A stretch of 64,000 nt of DNA. It comes from Raineyella sp044508675. Lineage in GTDB: Bacteria; Actinomycetota; Actinomycetes; Propionibacteriales; Propionibacteriaceae. This document shows, one piece after another, positions 1 through 8,223 of this stretch (positions are counted from its first letter, which is position 1; each line of letters begins with the position of its first letter). Where the stretch lies: contig JBIQHF010000001.1 in NCBI GenBank assembly GCA_044508675.1, positions 62,001-126,000 on the forward strand. The letters run 5' to 3'. The notes under the pieces were generated by a model that was not told where the DNA came from, searched no databases, and saw only the letters and a program-made list of their open reading frames with translations. The translations under genes and the position numbers were made by a program.

Positions 1-458
1 TGGAGTTCGTCGAGATCCCGGGCCCGCGTGCCCTCGGCGCCCTGGTCCAAGGCCAGGTCGACGTGGCCGCGATCGCTGAGCCGCGCGCCGGTATGGCGGT
101 GCAGGAGGAGCCGGTGCGCATCCTGGCCGCCACCGAGAACCCGCTGATCGGCACCCCGAGCTACATGTTCGTGGTCTCCAAGGAATACCTCGCCAAGAAC
201 CCGGGCACTGTCGCCGCCTTCGAGAAGGCCATCCTCGCCGCCAACGCCGCCACGAACAGTGATCGTGCGATGGCCGAGCAGGTCGCCGCCGGATTCACCG
301 AGGTGCCGGCCGAGGTGCTCGCCAGCTCGGTGTTCCCCACCTTCGGCGAGGAGCCACTGACCGCCGACCAGCTGAAGGACCCGATCCAGCGCACGATCGA
401 CTACGGCCTGGTCACTGAGGCCGACGCCCCGACGCCGGCCGAACTGCTGGGCGAGTGA
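1..458 (+). CDS. ABC transporter substrate-binding protein, NMT1/SsuA-like (5' partial)
   Basis: C-terminal part of an extracytoplasmic solute-binding protein. The frame is already open at the left edge, so the start and signal peptide lie outside the window; about 151 residues are visible. The stretch VDVAAIAEPRAG followed by MFVVSKEYLAKNP and a helical tail matches the second lobe of NMT1/THI5/SsuA/TauA-type binding proteins. It is directly followed, with no gap, by two permeases and an ATPase, so it delivers substrate to that importer. The family binds sulfonates, thiamine precursors, nitrate or aromatic acids; the visible part does not say which. The family call comes from sequence pattern and context, the ligand is unknown. 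Confidence 0.8.
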   Translation, partial: EFVEIPGPRALGALVQGQVDVAAIAEPRAGMAVQEEPVRILAATENPLIGTPSYMFVVSKEYLAKNPGTVAAFEKAILAANAATNSDRAMAEQVAAGFTEVPAEVLASSVFPTFGEEPLTADQLKDPIQRTIDYGLVTEADAPTPAELLGE

Positions 459-460
459 CC

Positions 461-1399
461 ATGCAGACCCGCCAGCGCCTCAACCATCCCCCGCCAACGA
501 CCCCGCCGGCCCCGGCTGGCACGGCGTACGATCCGAGTACCCTGCGCACCGAGACCGCCAACGTGACGGAACTGGCCGAGCAGCTCCGGATCACCCCGAC
601 CCCCGAGCCACCGCCCTGGCACCGCACCGACGCCGCCAAGCGGCTGGCGCGCCAGGCGATCGTGCTGGCCGTGGTGTTGGCCGCCTGGTGGCTCTTCTCC
701 ACCAGCGACCTGGCCCGGGTCGGCGACATTCCCTCGCCATGGCAGACCCTGGTCCGACTGCTCGAGTTGCTCACCACCGGCACCTACTGGCTGTCGCTGG
801 CCTCGACCCTCGGCGGCATGGCCATGGGACTCGGCATCGCGATCCTGGTCGGCGTCCCGGTCGGCCTGGCGATCGGCTTCAGCCGGTTCGCCACGGATAG
901 CTCCCGCTTCGTGATCGACTTCCTGCGCACCATCCCACCGGTGGCACTGATCCCGCTGACCCTGCTGGTGTTCGGGCCGCTGCGCCCGATGCAGGTGACG
1001 CTGGTGGCGATCGGCGTGGTCTGGCCACTGCTGATCCAGTCGACGTACGCGGCCCAGCAGGTCGAGCCGGTCCTGCGCCAGGTCACCCGCAGCTTCCGGC
1101 TGAACCGGATGGAGGCGATCCGCTTCGTCTTCGCGCCGAGCGCACTGCCGTTCCTGTGGACCGGTCTGCGGGTCGCAGCCACCGTCGCCCTGTTGATCTC
1201 GATCACCGCGGAGTACCTCGGCGGCATCAAGGGCATCGGCTTCGAGCTCAACCAGGGCCTGCTGGACGCCCGCGGCGACACCGTCTTCGCGTACGTCATC
1301 ACCGCCGGCGCCCTCGGTGCCGGACTCAACGCCGGCCTGGTCGCCCTGCAGCGCCGCATCCTCTTCTGGCACCCCTCCGAAAGGGCACGGTCGCGATGA
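461..1399 (+). CDS. ABC transporter permease (SsuC/TauC type)
   Basis: Integral membrane permease of a nitrate/sulfonate/taurine-type importer, about 312 residues. A hydrophilic N-terminal extension of about 65 residues precedes the first membrane helix (VLAVVLAAWWLF); the BPD_transp_1 domain follows, with the family's EYLGGIKGIGFELNQG loop near the C-terminus. A GTG at 455 that overlaps the preceding stop is an alternative start; ATG 461 is preferred. The stop overlaps the next permease start by 4 bases (ATGA), which implies translational coupling. The second permease is similar in kind, so the channel is probably a heterodimer. Confidence 0.85.
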   Translation: MQTRQRLNHPPPTTPPAPAGTAYDPSTLRTETANVTELAEQLRITPTPEPPPWHRTDAAKRLARQAIVLAVVLAAWWLFSTSDLARVGDIPSPWQTLVRLLELLTTGTYWLSLASTLGGMAMGLGIAILVGVPVGLAIGFSRFATDSSRFVIDFLRTIPPVALIPLTLLVFGPLRPMQVTLVAIGVVWPLLIQSTYAAQQVEPVLRQVTRSFRLNRMEAIRFVFAPSALPFLWTGLRVAATVALLISITAEYLGGIKGIGFELNQGLLDARGDTVFAYVITAGALGAGLNAGLVALQRRILFWHPSERARSR

Positions 1400-2178
1400 A
1401 CAAGCACCTGAGACTGTTCCTCACCGAGCTGTGGTTGCCGGTCCTCCTGCTCGTCGCCTGGTGGTCCCTCAGCGCCAACAGCACCTCGCTGTACTTCCCG
1501 GCCCTGCGCACCATCTCCGAGGCCTTCGCCGCGGACTGGCTGTTCGACCACATCGGCATCGACCTGCTGCCCAGCCTGGGCCGGCTGGCGGTCGGCTACC
1601 TGACCGCCGTCGTCATCGGGGTCATCCTCGGTGTCTTCCTGGGCCTCAACAGGGCCGCGGAGGAGACCGTCCAGCCGCTGCTCGAGTTCGTCCGGGCCAC
1701 CCCGGGCATCGCGATCCTGCCGGTCGCGATGATCTTCCTCGGCACCGGCACCACCATGAAGGTGGTGATGATCGCCTTCGTCGCCTTCTGGCCGGTCCTG
1801 CTCAACACGATCGAGGGCGTCCGCTCCGTCGAACCGGTGCTGCTCGACGTGTCCGCCTCCTACCGGCTGGACAGGACGACCCGGCTGACCCACGTCATCC
1901 TCCCGGCCGCCGCGCCGCAGATCTTCGCCGGGGCCCGGACGGCGATCGCCATCGGCGTCGTGGTCATGGTGGTCACCGAGATGGTCGGTACGCCGGGCGG
2001 CCTCGGCTACTACATCCTCAGCTCGCAACGCAGCTTCGACCTCGCCGAGATGTGGGCCGGGATCATCGTCCTGGGCCTGGTCGGCTACCTGATCAACCAA
2101 CTCTTCCGACTGTTCGAGGGCTACGTGCTGCGCTGGCACCACGGCATGGTGGCCCATGCCAAGGGAGGCACCTCATGA
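1396..2178 (+). CDS. ABC transporter permease (SsuC/TauC type)
   Basis: Second permease of the importer, 260 residues, close to the usual family length. It starts with a membrane helix (LPVLLLVAWWSL) and has about six hydrophobic segments. The segment FVRATPGIAILPVAMIFLG and the later EMVGTPGGLGYYI are typical of TauC/SsuC permeases; the latter is the EAA-type loop that contacts the ATPase. The start ATG lies inside the previous gene's stop (4-base overlap), and the stop overlaps the ATPase start in the same way, so the three transporter genes form a tight operon. Confidence 0.87.
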   Translation: MNKHLRLFLTELWLPVLLLVAWWSLSANSTSLYFPALRTISEAFAADWLFDHIGIDLLPSLGRLAVGYLTAVVIGVILGVFLGLNRAAEETVQPLLEFVRATPGIAILPVAMIFLGTGTTMKVVMIAFVAFWPVLLNTIEGVRSVEPVLLDVSASYRLDRTTRLTHVILPAAAPQIFAGARTAIAIGVVVMVVTEMVGTPGGLGYYILSSQRSFDLAEMWAGIIVLGLVGYLINQLFRLFEGYVLRWHHGMVAHAKGGTS

Positions 2179-2978
2179 CCAGCCCCACCCACGCCCCGGT
2201 CCCGGAGCGTACGCACCAGGACGTGATCTTCTCCGTGCACGGCCTGTCCCACGCCTACGGCACCCACCGGGTCCTCGAGCGCGTCGACGTCGAGATCAAC
2301 GCCGGGGAGTTCATGTGCATCGTCGGCCCCTCCGGAGTCGGCAAGTCGACCCTGCTGCAGTGCCTGTCCGGACTGCGCAAGCCCACCACCGGCGAGCTGG
2401 TCTTCCAGGGCACCGCGATCGACGGGCCGCCCGAGGGCATGGCGGTGGTCTTCCAGGACTACAGCCGGTCACTGATGCCGTGGCTCGACGTCCGCGCCAA
2501 CGTCACCCTGCCGCTCCGCTCGGCCGGCGTGTCGCGCACCGAGCGGGCCGAGCGGGCCCAGGCCGCGCTGGACGAGGTCGGCCTGTCCGGCTTCGAGCAC
2601 CACTATCCCTGGCAGCTGTCCGGCGGCATGCAGCAGCGGGTCGCCATCGCCCGGGCCCTCGCCTTCCGCCCGGCGCTGATCGTGATGGACGAGCCGTTCG
2701 CGTCGGTCGACGCCCAGACCCGTGCCGACCTGGAGGACCTGACCCTGCAGGTGCGCAAGCACCTGGGCATCACCTTCCTGCTGGTCACCCACGACATCGA
2801 CGAGGCGGTCTACCTCAGCGACCGGGTGCTGGTGCTCAACCAGAAGCCCGCCGTGGTGGTCGATGTGATCGACGTGCCGCTGGACCGGGATCGGGACCAG
2901 ATCACCACCAAGTCCCGCCCGGAGTTCGCCGAGGCCCGTTCCCGGGTCTATGAACTGATCCGCGGCCACCAGGCCTGA
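2175..2978 (+). CDS. ABC transporter ATP-binding protein (SsuB/TauB type)
   Basis: Cytoplasmic ATPase that powers the importer, 267 residues. The Walker A is GPSGVGKST (about residue 52), the Q-loop sits in VVFQDYSRSLMPW, the ABC signature is LSGGMQQR, the Walker B is LIVMDEPFASVD, and the H-loop His is in LLVTHDIDEAV. The MPW after the Q-loop is characteristic of the nitrate/sulfonate/taurine group. It starts at an ATG overlapping the upstream permease stop. The next gene begins 62 bases downstream, with a small AT-rich palindrome in between. Confidence 0.92.
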   Translation: MTSPTHAPVPERTHQDVIFSVHGLSHAYGTHRVLERVDVEINAGEFMCIVGPSGVGKSTLLQCLSGLRKPTTGELVFQGTAIDGPPEGMAVVFQDYSRSLMPWLDVRANVTLPLRSAGVSRTERAERAQAALDEVGLSGFEHHYPWQLSGGMQQRVAIARALAFRPALIVMDEPFASVDAQTRADLEDLTLQVRKHLGITFLLVTHDIDEAVYLSDRVLVLNQKPAVVVDVIDVPLDRDRDQITTKSRPEFAEARSRVYELIRGHQA

Positions 2979-3018
2979 CCGTCCCGTGGGCGACCCGGGC
3001 CGCCATCCGACCATTCAT

Positions 3019-3030
3019 TAACAATTGTTA
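3019..3030. promoter_or_regulatory. 12-bp AT-rich palindrome, candidate operator
   Basis: The perfect palindrome TAACAATTGTTA lies between the importer ATPase stop and the AtuA-family start, just before the ribosome binding site (ACGGAG). It stands out in very GC-rich surroundings. MarR- and GntR-type regulators often bind such sites; that assignment is inference, and no regulator gene is adjacent within the window. Confidence 0.35.
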
Positions 3031-3040
3031 CGGAGAACTC

Positions 3041-4411
3041 ATGACCCCCCTGTCCTACCTCGCCCCCACCGGCATGCTCGGTGGCGGATTCTCCGAGGAC
3101 CACTTCCGGGCCGCGGTGGAGAACCACGACCTGGCCTTCATCGCCTGCGACTCCGGGTCCACCGACGGCGGCCCCGCCTACCTGGGGGCCGGTCGATTCA
3201 TCCAGTCCCGACAGTCCGTCAAGCGCGACCTGCGGCTGCTGATCCTGGCCGCCCGCTCCAAGGACATCCCGCTGCTGATCGGCTCGGCCGGCGGTGCCGG
3301 CGCGAACCCCAACCTGGAATGGCTGGCCGGACTGGCCCGTGAGATCGCCTGCGAGGAGGACCTGCACTTCACCCTTGCTACCATCCCGGCCGAGCCGGAG
3401 CGCGACCTGCTGCTGGAACGGCTGGCCGCCGGCCGCATCCACCCCCTGGCCAACGCCCCGGCCATCACCGCGCAGACGCTGTGCGAGGCGGACCGGATCG
3501 TCGCGATGATGGGCCCCGAGCCGATCGTCGCCGCCGTCGAGGCGGGCGCCGATGTCGTCATCGCCGGGCGGGCCAGCGATGCCGCCCTGTTCGCCGCGCT
3601 GCCGGTGCATGCGGGCCTGCCCGCCGGCCTGTCCTGGCATGCCGCCAAGATCATGGAGTGTGGTGGGGCCGCGGTCGCGCAGATGGACCGCCCCGAGGGA
3701 ATGATCTGCACCATCACCGAGGACTCCTTCGTGCTGGAGCCGGTCAGCCCGCACCAGGCCAACACCCCCAACTCGATCGCCTCCCACGCGTTGTACGAGA
3801 CCGCGAACCCGTACCGGATGCTCGAACCGGGCGGCGTGATGGACCTGTCGGAAGCCACGTACGAGGCCATCGACGACCGGCGGGTCCGGGTGTCCGGATC
3901 CAAGCACGAGCCGGCCCCGTACACCGTCAAGCTGGAGGGGGCCCGGCTCGCGGGCTACCAGTCGATGGTGCTGGGCGGGATCACCGATCCGGTCATCCTC
4001 GACCGCTATGACGCGTGGATGGCCGGCGCCCAGGCGCACGCCGTCGAGGCGGTCAACACCTCCTTCGGCCGTGACATGACCGGGGAGTACGAGCTGCACT
4101 ACCGGCACTACGGCCGCGACGCGGTGCTCGCCGACCGACAGGCCGACCGCCCGTCCCCCAACGGGGAGATCGGGCTGCTGATGGTCGTGCTCGCCGATAC
4201 CCAGGAGAAGGCCGCCGGCATCGCCGCCACCGCCGGCCACGCCATCCTGCACATGGCCGTGCCGGAGTGGCAGGGCCTGGTCTCCAACCTTGCCTTCCCC
4301 TTCTCCCCGCACGTGGTGGACCTCGGCCCGACCTACAGCTTCACCCTGAACCACGCCATGGAACTCGACGACCCGCTCGAGATCCACCGTCCCGTCCTGG
4401 AGGCACTCTGA
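3041..4411 (+). CDS. AtuA-family protein (DUF1446, acyclic terpene utilisation)
   Basis: A 456-residue soluble protein of the AtuA/DUF1446 family. N-terminal features seen in the family are LAPTGMLGGGF, the ACDSGSTDGGP segment and LIGSAGGAGANPN; later come VVIAGRASDAALF and a Gly-rich KIMECGGAA segment. AtuA of Pseudomonas is needed for acyclic terpene (citronellol/geraniol) catabolism, but the biochemical role of the family is poorly defined. Start ATG 3041 has an ACGGAG site 8 bases upstream. The stop overlaps the DUF4387 start by one base (TGATG); AtuA-like and DUF4387 proteins commonly occur as a pair, which supports a two-part functional unit. Confidence 0.82.
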   Translation: MTPLSYLAPTGMLGGGFSEDHFRAAVENHDLAFIACDSGSTDGGPAYLGAGRFIQSRQSVKRDLRLLILAARSKDIPLLIGSAGGAGANPNLEWLAGLAREIACEEDLHFTLATIPAEPERDLLLERLAAGRIHPLANAPAITAQTLCEADRIVAMMGPEPIVAAVEAGADVVIAGRASDAALFAALPVHAGLPAGLSWHAAKIMECGGAAVAQMDRPEGMICTITEDSFVLEPVSPHQANTPNSIASHALYETANPYRMLEPGGVMDLSEATYEAIDDRRVRVSGSKHEPAPYTVKLEGARLAGYQSMVLGGITDPVILDRYDAWMAGAQAHAVEAVNTSFGRDMTGEYELHYRHYGRDAVLADRQADRPSPNGEIGLLMVVLADTQEKAAGIAATAGHAILHMAVPEWQGLVSNLAFPFSPHVVDLGPTYSFTLNHAMELDDPLEIHRPVLEAL

Positions 4412-4719
4412 TGACCCGACTGCGCGACCTCGCCAAGCTGATCCGCAGCAAGAACGCCGGCCCCTTCGAGCTGACGATCGACGTCATGCTGCCCGACCGC
4501 GCCACGTACGAGCGGGTGGTCGCCAGCGGCGCGCTGGACACCGCCCGTGCGGCGGAGGCCTTCCGGACCGATCCCAGCAAGGTCCAGGTCTTCAACTATG
4601 CCCCTGCCAACGCCGTGAAGATCACTGTTCCCCGTTTCGCCGTCTCCGGCGACCCGGCAGACTCCGACCTGTTCGGTGGGCAGCAGTTCGCGCCCATCGT
4701 CGACATCGACATCCCCTGA
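4411..4719 (+). CDS. DUF4387 domain protein, partner of AtuA-like protein
   Basis: A small 102-residue protein that consists entirely of a DUF4387-like domain: it opens with LRDLAKLIRSKNAGPFELT, then VMLPDRATYERV, and ends in a short acidic tail. The family has no established activity but is repeatedly found directly downstream of, or fused to, AtuA-type proteins. Here it starts on the last base of the AtuA stop, so the two are translationally coupled. It probably acts as a small subunit or accessory to AtuA; that role is inference. Confidence 0.8.
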   Translation: MTRLRDLAKLIRSKNAGPFELTIDVMLPDRATYERVVASGALDTARAAEAFRTDPSKVQVFNYAPANAVKITVPRFAVSGDPADSDLFGGQQFAPIVDIDIP

Positions 4720-4751
4720 CCCGCCCCACTCAACGACGAGGAAGAGCAACC

Positions 4752-5762
4752 ATGGACATCCTGCGCACCCCGATCACCGACGCCACGGCCTGGAAGGCCG
4801 CCGACGTACGGGCCGACGATTCCTGGAAGTACCGCCTGACCGATGCCGACATCGCCGAGCTCGACGCCGCCCTGCAGGGCGTGGAGAGCCGTGGACTGGG
4901 CTCCGGCCAGTTCGGCAAGGAGGACTTCCCGCTGCCGGGACTGGCGACCAAGCTGCACGACATCGACCAGCAGATCCGCCACGGCCGTGGCTTCGTGCTG
5001 ATCAAGGGCTTCCCGGTCGATGACTACTCGATGGACCAGGTGAAGGCCATGTACTGGGGCCTGGGCCAGTACTTCGGCACAGTCATCCCGCACAACGTCA
5101 AGGGCGACCTGATGGCCCCGGTCGTCGACCAGGGCCTGAAGGCAGACGACCCGAACCGTCGCAACAACACCACCAACAACCCGCTCGACCCGCACACCGA
5201 CCTGGCCGACGTGGTCACCCTGCTGTGCATGGAGCAGGCCGCCGAGGGCGGCATGAGCGGGCTGGCCTCGGCCGTCCAGATCCACAACGAGATCCTCGCC
5301 CACCATCCCGAGTACCTCGAGGTGCTGTACCGGGGCTTCTACCACGACTTCCGTGGCTACGGGCCCTCCGGTGACCCGAACGAGGTGACCGCCACCCCGA
5401 TCCCGGTCTTCGAGTACCACAACGGGCGGGTGTCGATGGCGTTCGCCAAGGCCATCATCGAACGCGGCGCGGCCAAGCGCGGCGTGCCGCTGACCGCCTT
5501 GGAGCAGGCGGCGATCGACTACGTCCACGAGCTGGCCCTGTCCGACGACCTGCGCGCCGACATGCTGCTGGAGAAGGGCGACATCCAGATGATCAACAAC
5601 TACATCACCATCCACTCGCGGACGAACTACATCGACCACGAGGACGGCCGCAAGCGCTACCTGCTGCGGATGTGGATCAACCAGCCCGACTCGGTCCAGC
5701 TGTCCGACGGCTTCGCCGCCCTGGTCCGCCGCGGCATCCCCAAGCAGACCCAGGCGGTGTGA
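4752..5762 (+). CDS. TauD/TfdA-family Fe(II)/2-oxoglutarate-type dioxygenase
   Basis: A 336-residue oxygenase of the TauD/TfdA (clavaminate synthase-like) fold. The iron facial triad can be read: His and Asp in PHTDLADV (about residues 157-159), and the distal His in the ITIHSRTNY segment. The 2-oxoglutarate-binding Arg is probably in GRKRYLLRMWI. Such enzymes hydroxylate sulfonates, phenoxyacetates, betaines or long-chain acids, often releasing sulfite or an aldehyde. Its place after a TauABC/SsuABC-like importer would fit a sulfonate or carboxylate substrate, but the AtuA and PrpD neighbours point to another compound. A GAGGAAGAG ribosome site precedes the ATG by 5 bases. Confidence 0.85.
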   Translation: MDILRTPITDATAWKAADVRADDSWKYRLTDADIAELDAALQGVESRGLGSGQFGKEDFPLPGLATKLHDIDQQIRHGRGFVLIKGFPVDDYSMDQVKAMYWGLGQYFGTVIPHNVKGDLMAPVVDQGLKADDPNRRNNTTNNPLDPHTDLADVVTLLCMEQAAEGGMSGLASAVQIHNEILAHHPEYLEVLYRGFYHDFRGYGPSGDPNEVTATPIPVFEYHNGRVSMAFAKAIIERGAAKRGVPLTALEQAAIDYVHELALSDDLRADMLLEKGDIQMINNYITIHSRTNYIDHEDGRKRYLLRMWINQPDSVQLSDGFAALVRRGIPKQTQAV

Positions 5763-5765
5763 ACG

Positions 5766-7217
5766 ATGACCACCACTGACGTGATCGACCCGACCACCAC
5801 CCCGGCCCCGGAGGTCACCCGCCGATTGTCGGCCTGGGTCGCCGACCTGGACCACGACGACATTCCCGCCGAGGTCCGCGAGCGGATGGCCGTCCTGTTC
5901 GCCGACACCCTCGGCATCGTGCTCGGCGCCCAGCAGCTCGACTCGACCGAGGCCATGGTCGACGGCCTGGCCCGGGCCGGCCTGCTGTCCACCGGCACCA
6001 CCGGCCCCGGTGCCGTGGTGGCGCCCGGCCGGACGGACCGCTGGACCGCCTACGGCAGTGCCCTGCTCACCAGTGCGGCCGCGCACTCGCTGGACTTCGA
6101 CGACACGCACGCACCCTCCCAGCTCCATCCGGGGTCCCCGATCATCGGCGCTGCGCTGGCCGCCGCCCAGGTGACCGGCTGCGGGGGACGTACGCTGCTG
6201 ACCGGTCTGGTCGCCGGCTACGAGGTGATGACCCGGGTGTCGTACGGGCTGGTACCGCTGTCGCACTCCGACCGGGGCTGGCACCTGTCGGCCACCACCG
6301 GCGTGTTCGGCGCCGCCGCTGCTGCCGGGAAGATCCTCGGCCTGTCCGCCGGGCAGCTGGAAGCCGCCTTCGGCACCGCGCTGAGCCAGACCGCCGGATC
6401 GGGCCAGTTCCTGGTCAACGGCGCCTGGACCAAGCGGTTCCACGTCGGCAATGCCTCGGCCGGCGGCTTCCTCGCCGCCAGCCTGGCCGGGGCCGACTAC
6501 ACCGGCGCGGCCCAGGCCTTCGAGGGCGACAACGGCTTCTTCGCGCTCTACTCCCCTGCCCCGGTCCCGGCCAAGGCGATCGCCGGGCTGGGCGAGGTGT
6601 GGGAGACCATGGGCGTGGCGGTCAAGCCGTACCCGTGCTGCCGGGCCATCCATGCCCCGCTGGACGCCACTCTGGCGATCCTCGGGCGGACCGACCTCGA
6701 CCCGGACCGGATCAGCCACGTGCGGATCGGGATGCCGCGCAAGTGCGTCGACATCACCGGCGCGCCCCAGGAGCGCAAGCGCGACCCGCAGAACGTGGTC
6801 GATTGCCAGTTCTCCGCGCACCTGTGCGTGGCCACCGCCCTGACCCGGGGCCGGCTCACCTTCGCCGACTACGAGCCGGCCCTGGCCGACCCGCAGATCC
6901 GCGACCTGATGCAGCGCATCGACGCCTACGTCGACGACGAGGCCGAGGCCGCCTACCCGAGCGTGTTCCCGGGCCGGATCGAGATCACCCTCGACGACGG
7001 CACCGTGGAGTCCGAGTACGCCGCGGTCCCGCTCGGCGAGCCGGACCACATGCTCAGCGCCGCCGCGCTGGAGGCCAAGGTCCTCGGGCTGGCCGGCGGG
7101 CTGCTCGGCGACGGCCGGGCCAAGACCCTGCTCGACGCGATCCTGTCCATGGATGCCGAGGACACCCCGGTCGCCGACCTGCTGGCCCTGACCGTGCCGT
7201 CCCAGGACACGCCATGA
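5766..7217 (+). CDS. MmgE/PrpD family protein
   Basis: A 483-residue cytoplasmic protein of the MmgE/PrpD family (2-methylcitrate dehydratase, cis-aconitate decarboxylase, iminodisuccinate epimerase). Family landmarks are AHSLDFDDTHAPSQLHPGS in the N-terminal third, KRFHVGNASAGG in the middle, and KPYPCCRAIHAPLDA, which corresponds to the usual YPC motif. Length is normal. It starts 3 bases after the dioxygenase stop, and its stop overlaps the next start. No citrate synthase or 2-methylisocitrate lyase is adjacent, so it is unlikely to be the propionate-pathway PrpD; a dehydratase or decarboxylase role in this pathway is inferred. Confidence 0.83.
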   Translation: MTTTDVIDPTTTPAPEVTRRLSAWVADLDHDDIPAEVRERMAVLFADTLGIVLGAQQLDSTEAMVDGLARAGLLSTGTTGPGAVVAPGRTDRWTAYGSALLTSAAAHSLDFDDTHAPSQLHPGSPIIGAALAAAQVTGCGGRTLLTGLVAGYEVMTRVSYGLVPLSHSDRGWHLSATTGVFGAAAAAGKILGLSAGQLEAAFGTALSQTAGSGQFLVNGAWTKRFHVGNASAGGFLAASLAGADYTGAAQAFEGDNGFFALYSPAPVPAKAIAGLGEVWETMGVAVKPYPCCRAIHAPLDATLAILGRTDLDPDRISHVRIGMPRKCVDITGAPQERKRDPQNVVDCQFSAHLCVATALTRGRLTFADYEPALADPQIRDLMQRIDAYVDDEAEAAYPSVFPGRIEITLDDGTVESEYAAVPLGEPDHMLSAAALEAKVLGLAGGLLGDGRAKTLLDAILSMDAEDTPVADLLALTVPSQDTP

Positions 7218-8209
7218 GGATCGCGGTCTACGGTGCGGGCGCCATCGGCGGCCTGTTCGGGGCCCGGCTGGCCCGGGCCGGCCACGAGGTGTCGATGGTG
7301 GCCCGTGGCGGGACGCTGGCCCGGCTGCAGCGCGACGGACTCACCCTGGTCGAGTCGGTCGACGGCCTGCCCGTCACGACCTGTGTCGGGGTGCGGGCCG
7401 TGGCCGACCCGGCCGAGCTCGGGGAGCAGGACGTGGTCGTCGTCGCGATCAAGGCGACCGGTCTCGCCGACATCGCACCACGACTCGCCCCGCTGCTCGG
7501 GGGGCGGACCACCGTACTGTCGGCGATGAACGGGATCCCGTGGTGGTTCTTCCACGGCATGCCGGGACCGTACGCCGGGCTCGGGCTCAGCACCCTGGAC
7601 CCGGACGGGGCGATCGCCGCCGCCATCCCCGCCGACTCGGTCGTGGGCAGCGTGGTGCACCTCAGCGCCGCCAGCCCCGAACGCGGCGTGGTGCGCCACG
7701 GTGCCGGCAACCGGATCATCCTGGGTGAGCCGACGGGTGGATCGACCGAGCGGCTGGGCGCCCTGGCCGAGGCGCTCGATGGCGCCGGCTTCGACGTGGA
7801 GCTGACCGACCGGATCCAGCGCGAGATCTGGTTCAAGCTGTGGGGCAACATGACGATGAACCCGTTGTCCGCCGTCACCGGCGCGACCGTGGACCGGATC
7901 CTCGACGATGACCTGGTGCGGGCCTTCGCCACCAGCTGCATGATCGAGGCCAACCAGGTCGGCACGGCCATCGGGCTGCCCATCGACCAGGATCCGGAGG
8001 AGCGCCACGCGGTCACCCGCACGATCGGCGCCGCCCGTACGTCCATGCTGCAGGACGTGGACGCGGGACGGCCGGTGGAGCTGGACGTGCTGGTCACCGC
8101 GGTGCGCGAGCTGGCCGGGCACGTGGGCGTCGCCACCCCGAACATCGACACCCTGCTCGGCCTGGCCCGACTGCACGCCCGTACGCACGGACTTTATCCG
8201 GCCGCCTGA
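7214..8209 (+). CDS. 2-dehydropantoate 2-reductase (ApbA/PanE) family oxidoreductase
   Basis: A 331-residue NAD(P)-dependent reductase. The N-terminal Rossmann motif is GAGAIGGLFG, followed by VVAIKATGLAD. The C-terminal half carries FKLWGNMTMNPLSAVTG, which holds the conserved Lys and Asn of the ketopantoate reductase family. It overlaps the PrpD-like stop by 4 bases. Because it sits inside a catabolic operon and not with panB/panC, it more likely reduces or oxidises a 2-keto or 2-hydroxy acid intermediate of that pathway than makes pantoate. Family is clear, substrate unknown. Confidence 0.82.
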   Translation: MRIAVYGAGAIGGLFGARLARAGHEVSMVARGGTLARLQRDGLTLVESVDGLPVTTCVGVRAVADPAELGEQDVVVVAIKATGLADIAPRLAPLLGGRTTVLSAMNGIPWWFFHGMPGPYAGLGLSTLDPDGAIAAAIPADSVVGSVVHLSAASPERGVVRHGAGNRIILGEPTGGSTERLGALAEALDGAGFDVELTDRIQREIWFKLWGNMTMNPLSAVTGATVDRILDDDLVRAFATSCMIEANQVGTAIGLPIDQDPEERHAVTRTIGAARTSMLQDVDAGRPVELDVLVTAVRELAGHVGVATPNIDTLLGLARLHARTHGLYPAA

Positions 8210-8223
8210 CCCCGAGGACCACC

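Noticed and set aside
4596..7049. An 817-residue open frame on the minus strand
   Set aside because: It lies opposite the well-supported dioxygenase and PrpD genes and has the Gly/Asp/Val/His-rich composition of an antisense frame in GC-rich DNA.
5766..7217. Assignment as the propionate-pathway 2-methylcitrate dehydratase PrpD
   Set aside because: No methylcitrate synthase or lyase lies beside it; the neighbours point to another catabolic pathway, so only the family name is given.
7214..8209. Assignment as the pantothenate-pathway enzyme PanE
   Set aside because: No other pantothenate gene is near and the gene is embedded in a catabolic operon.
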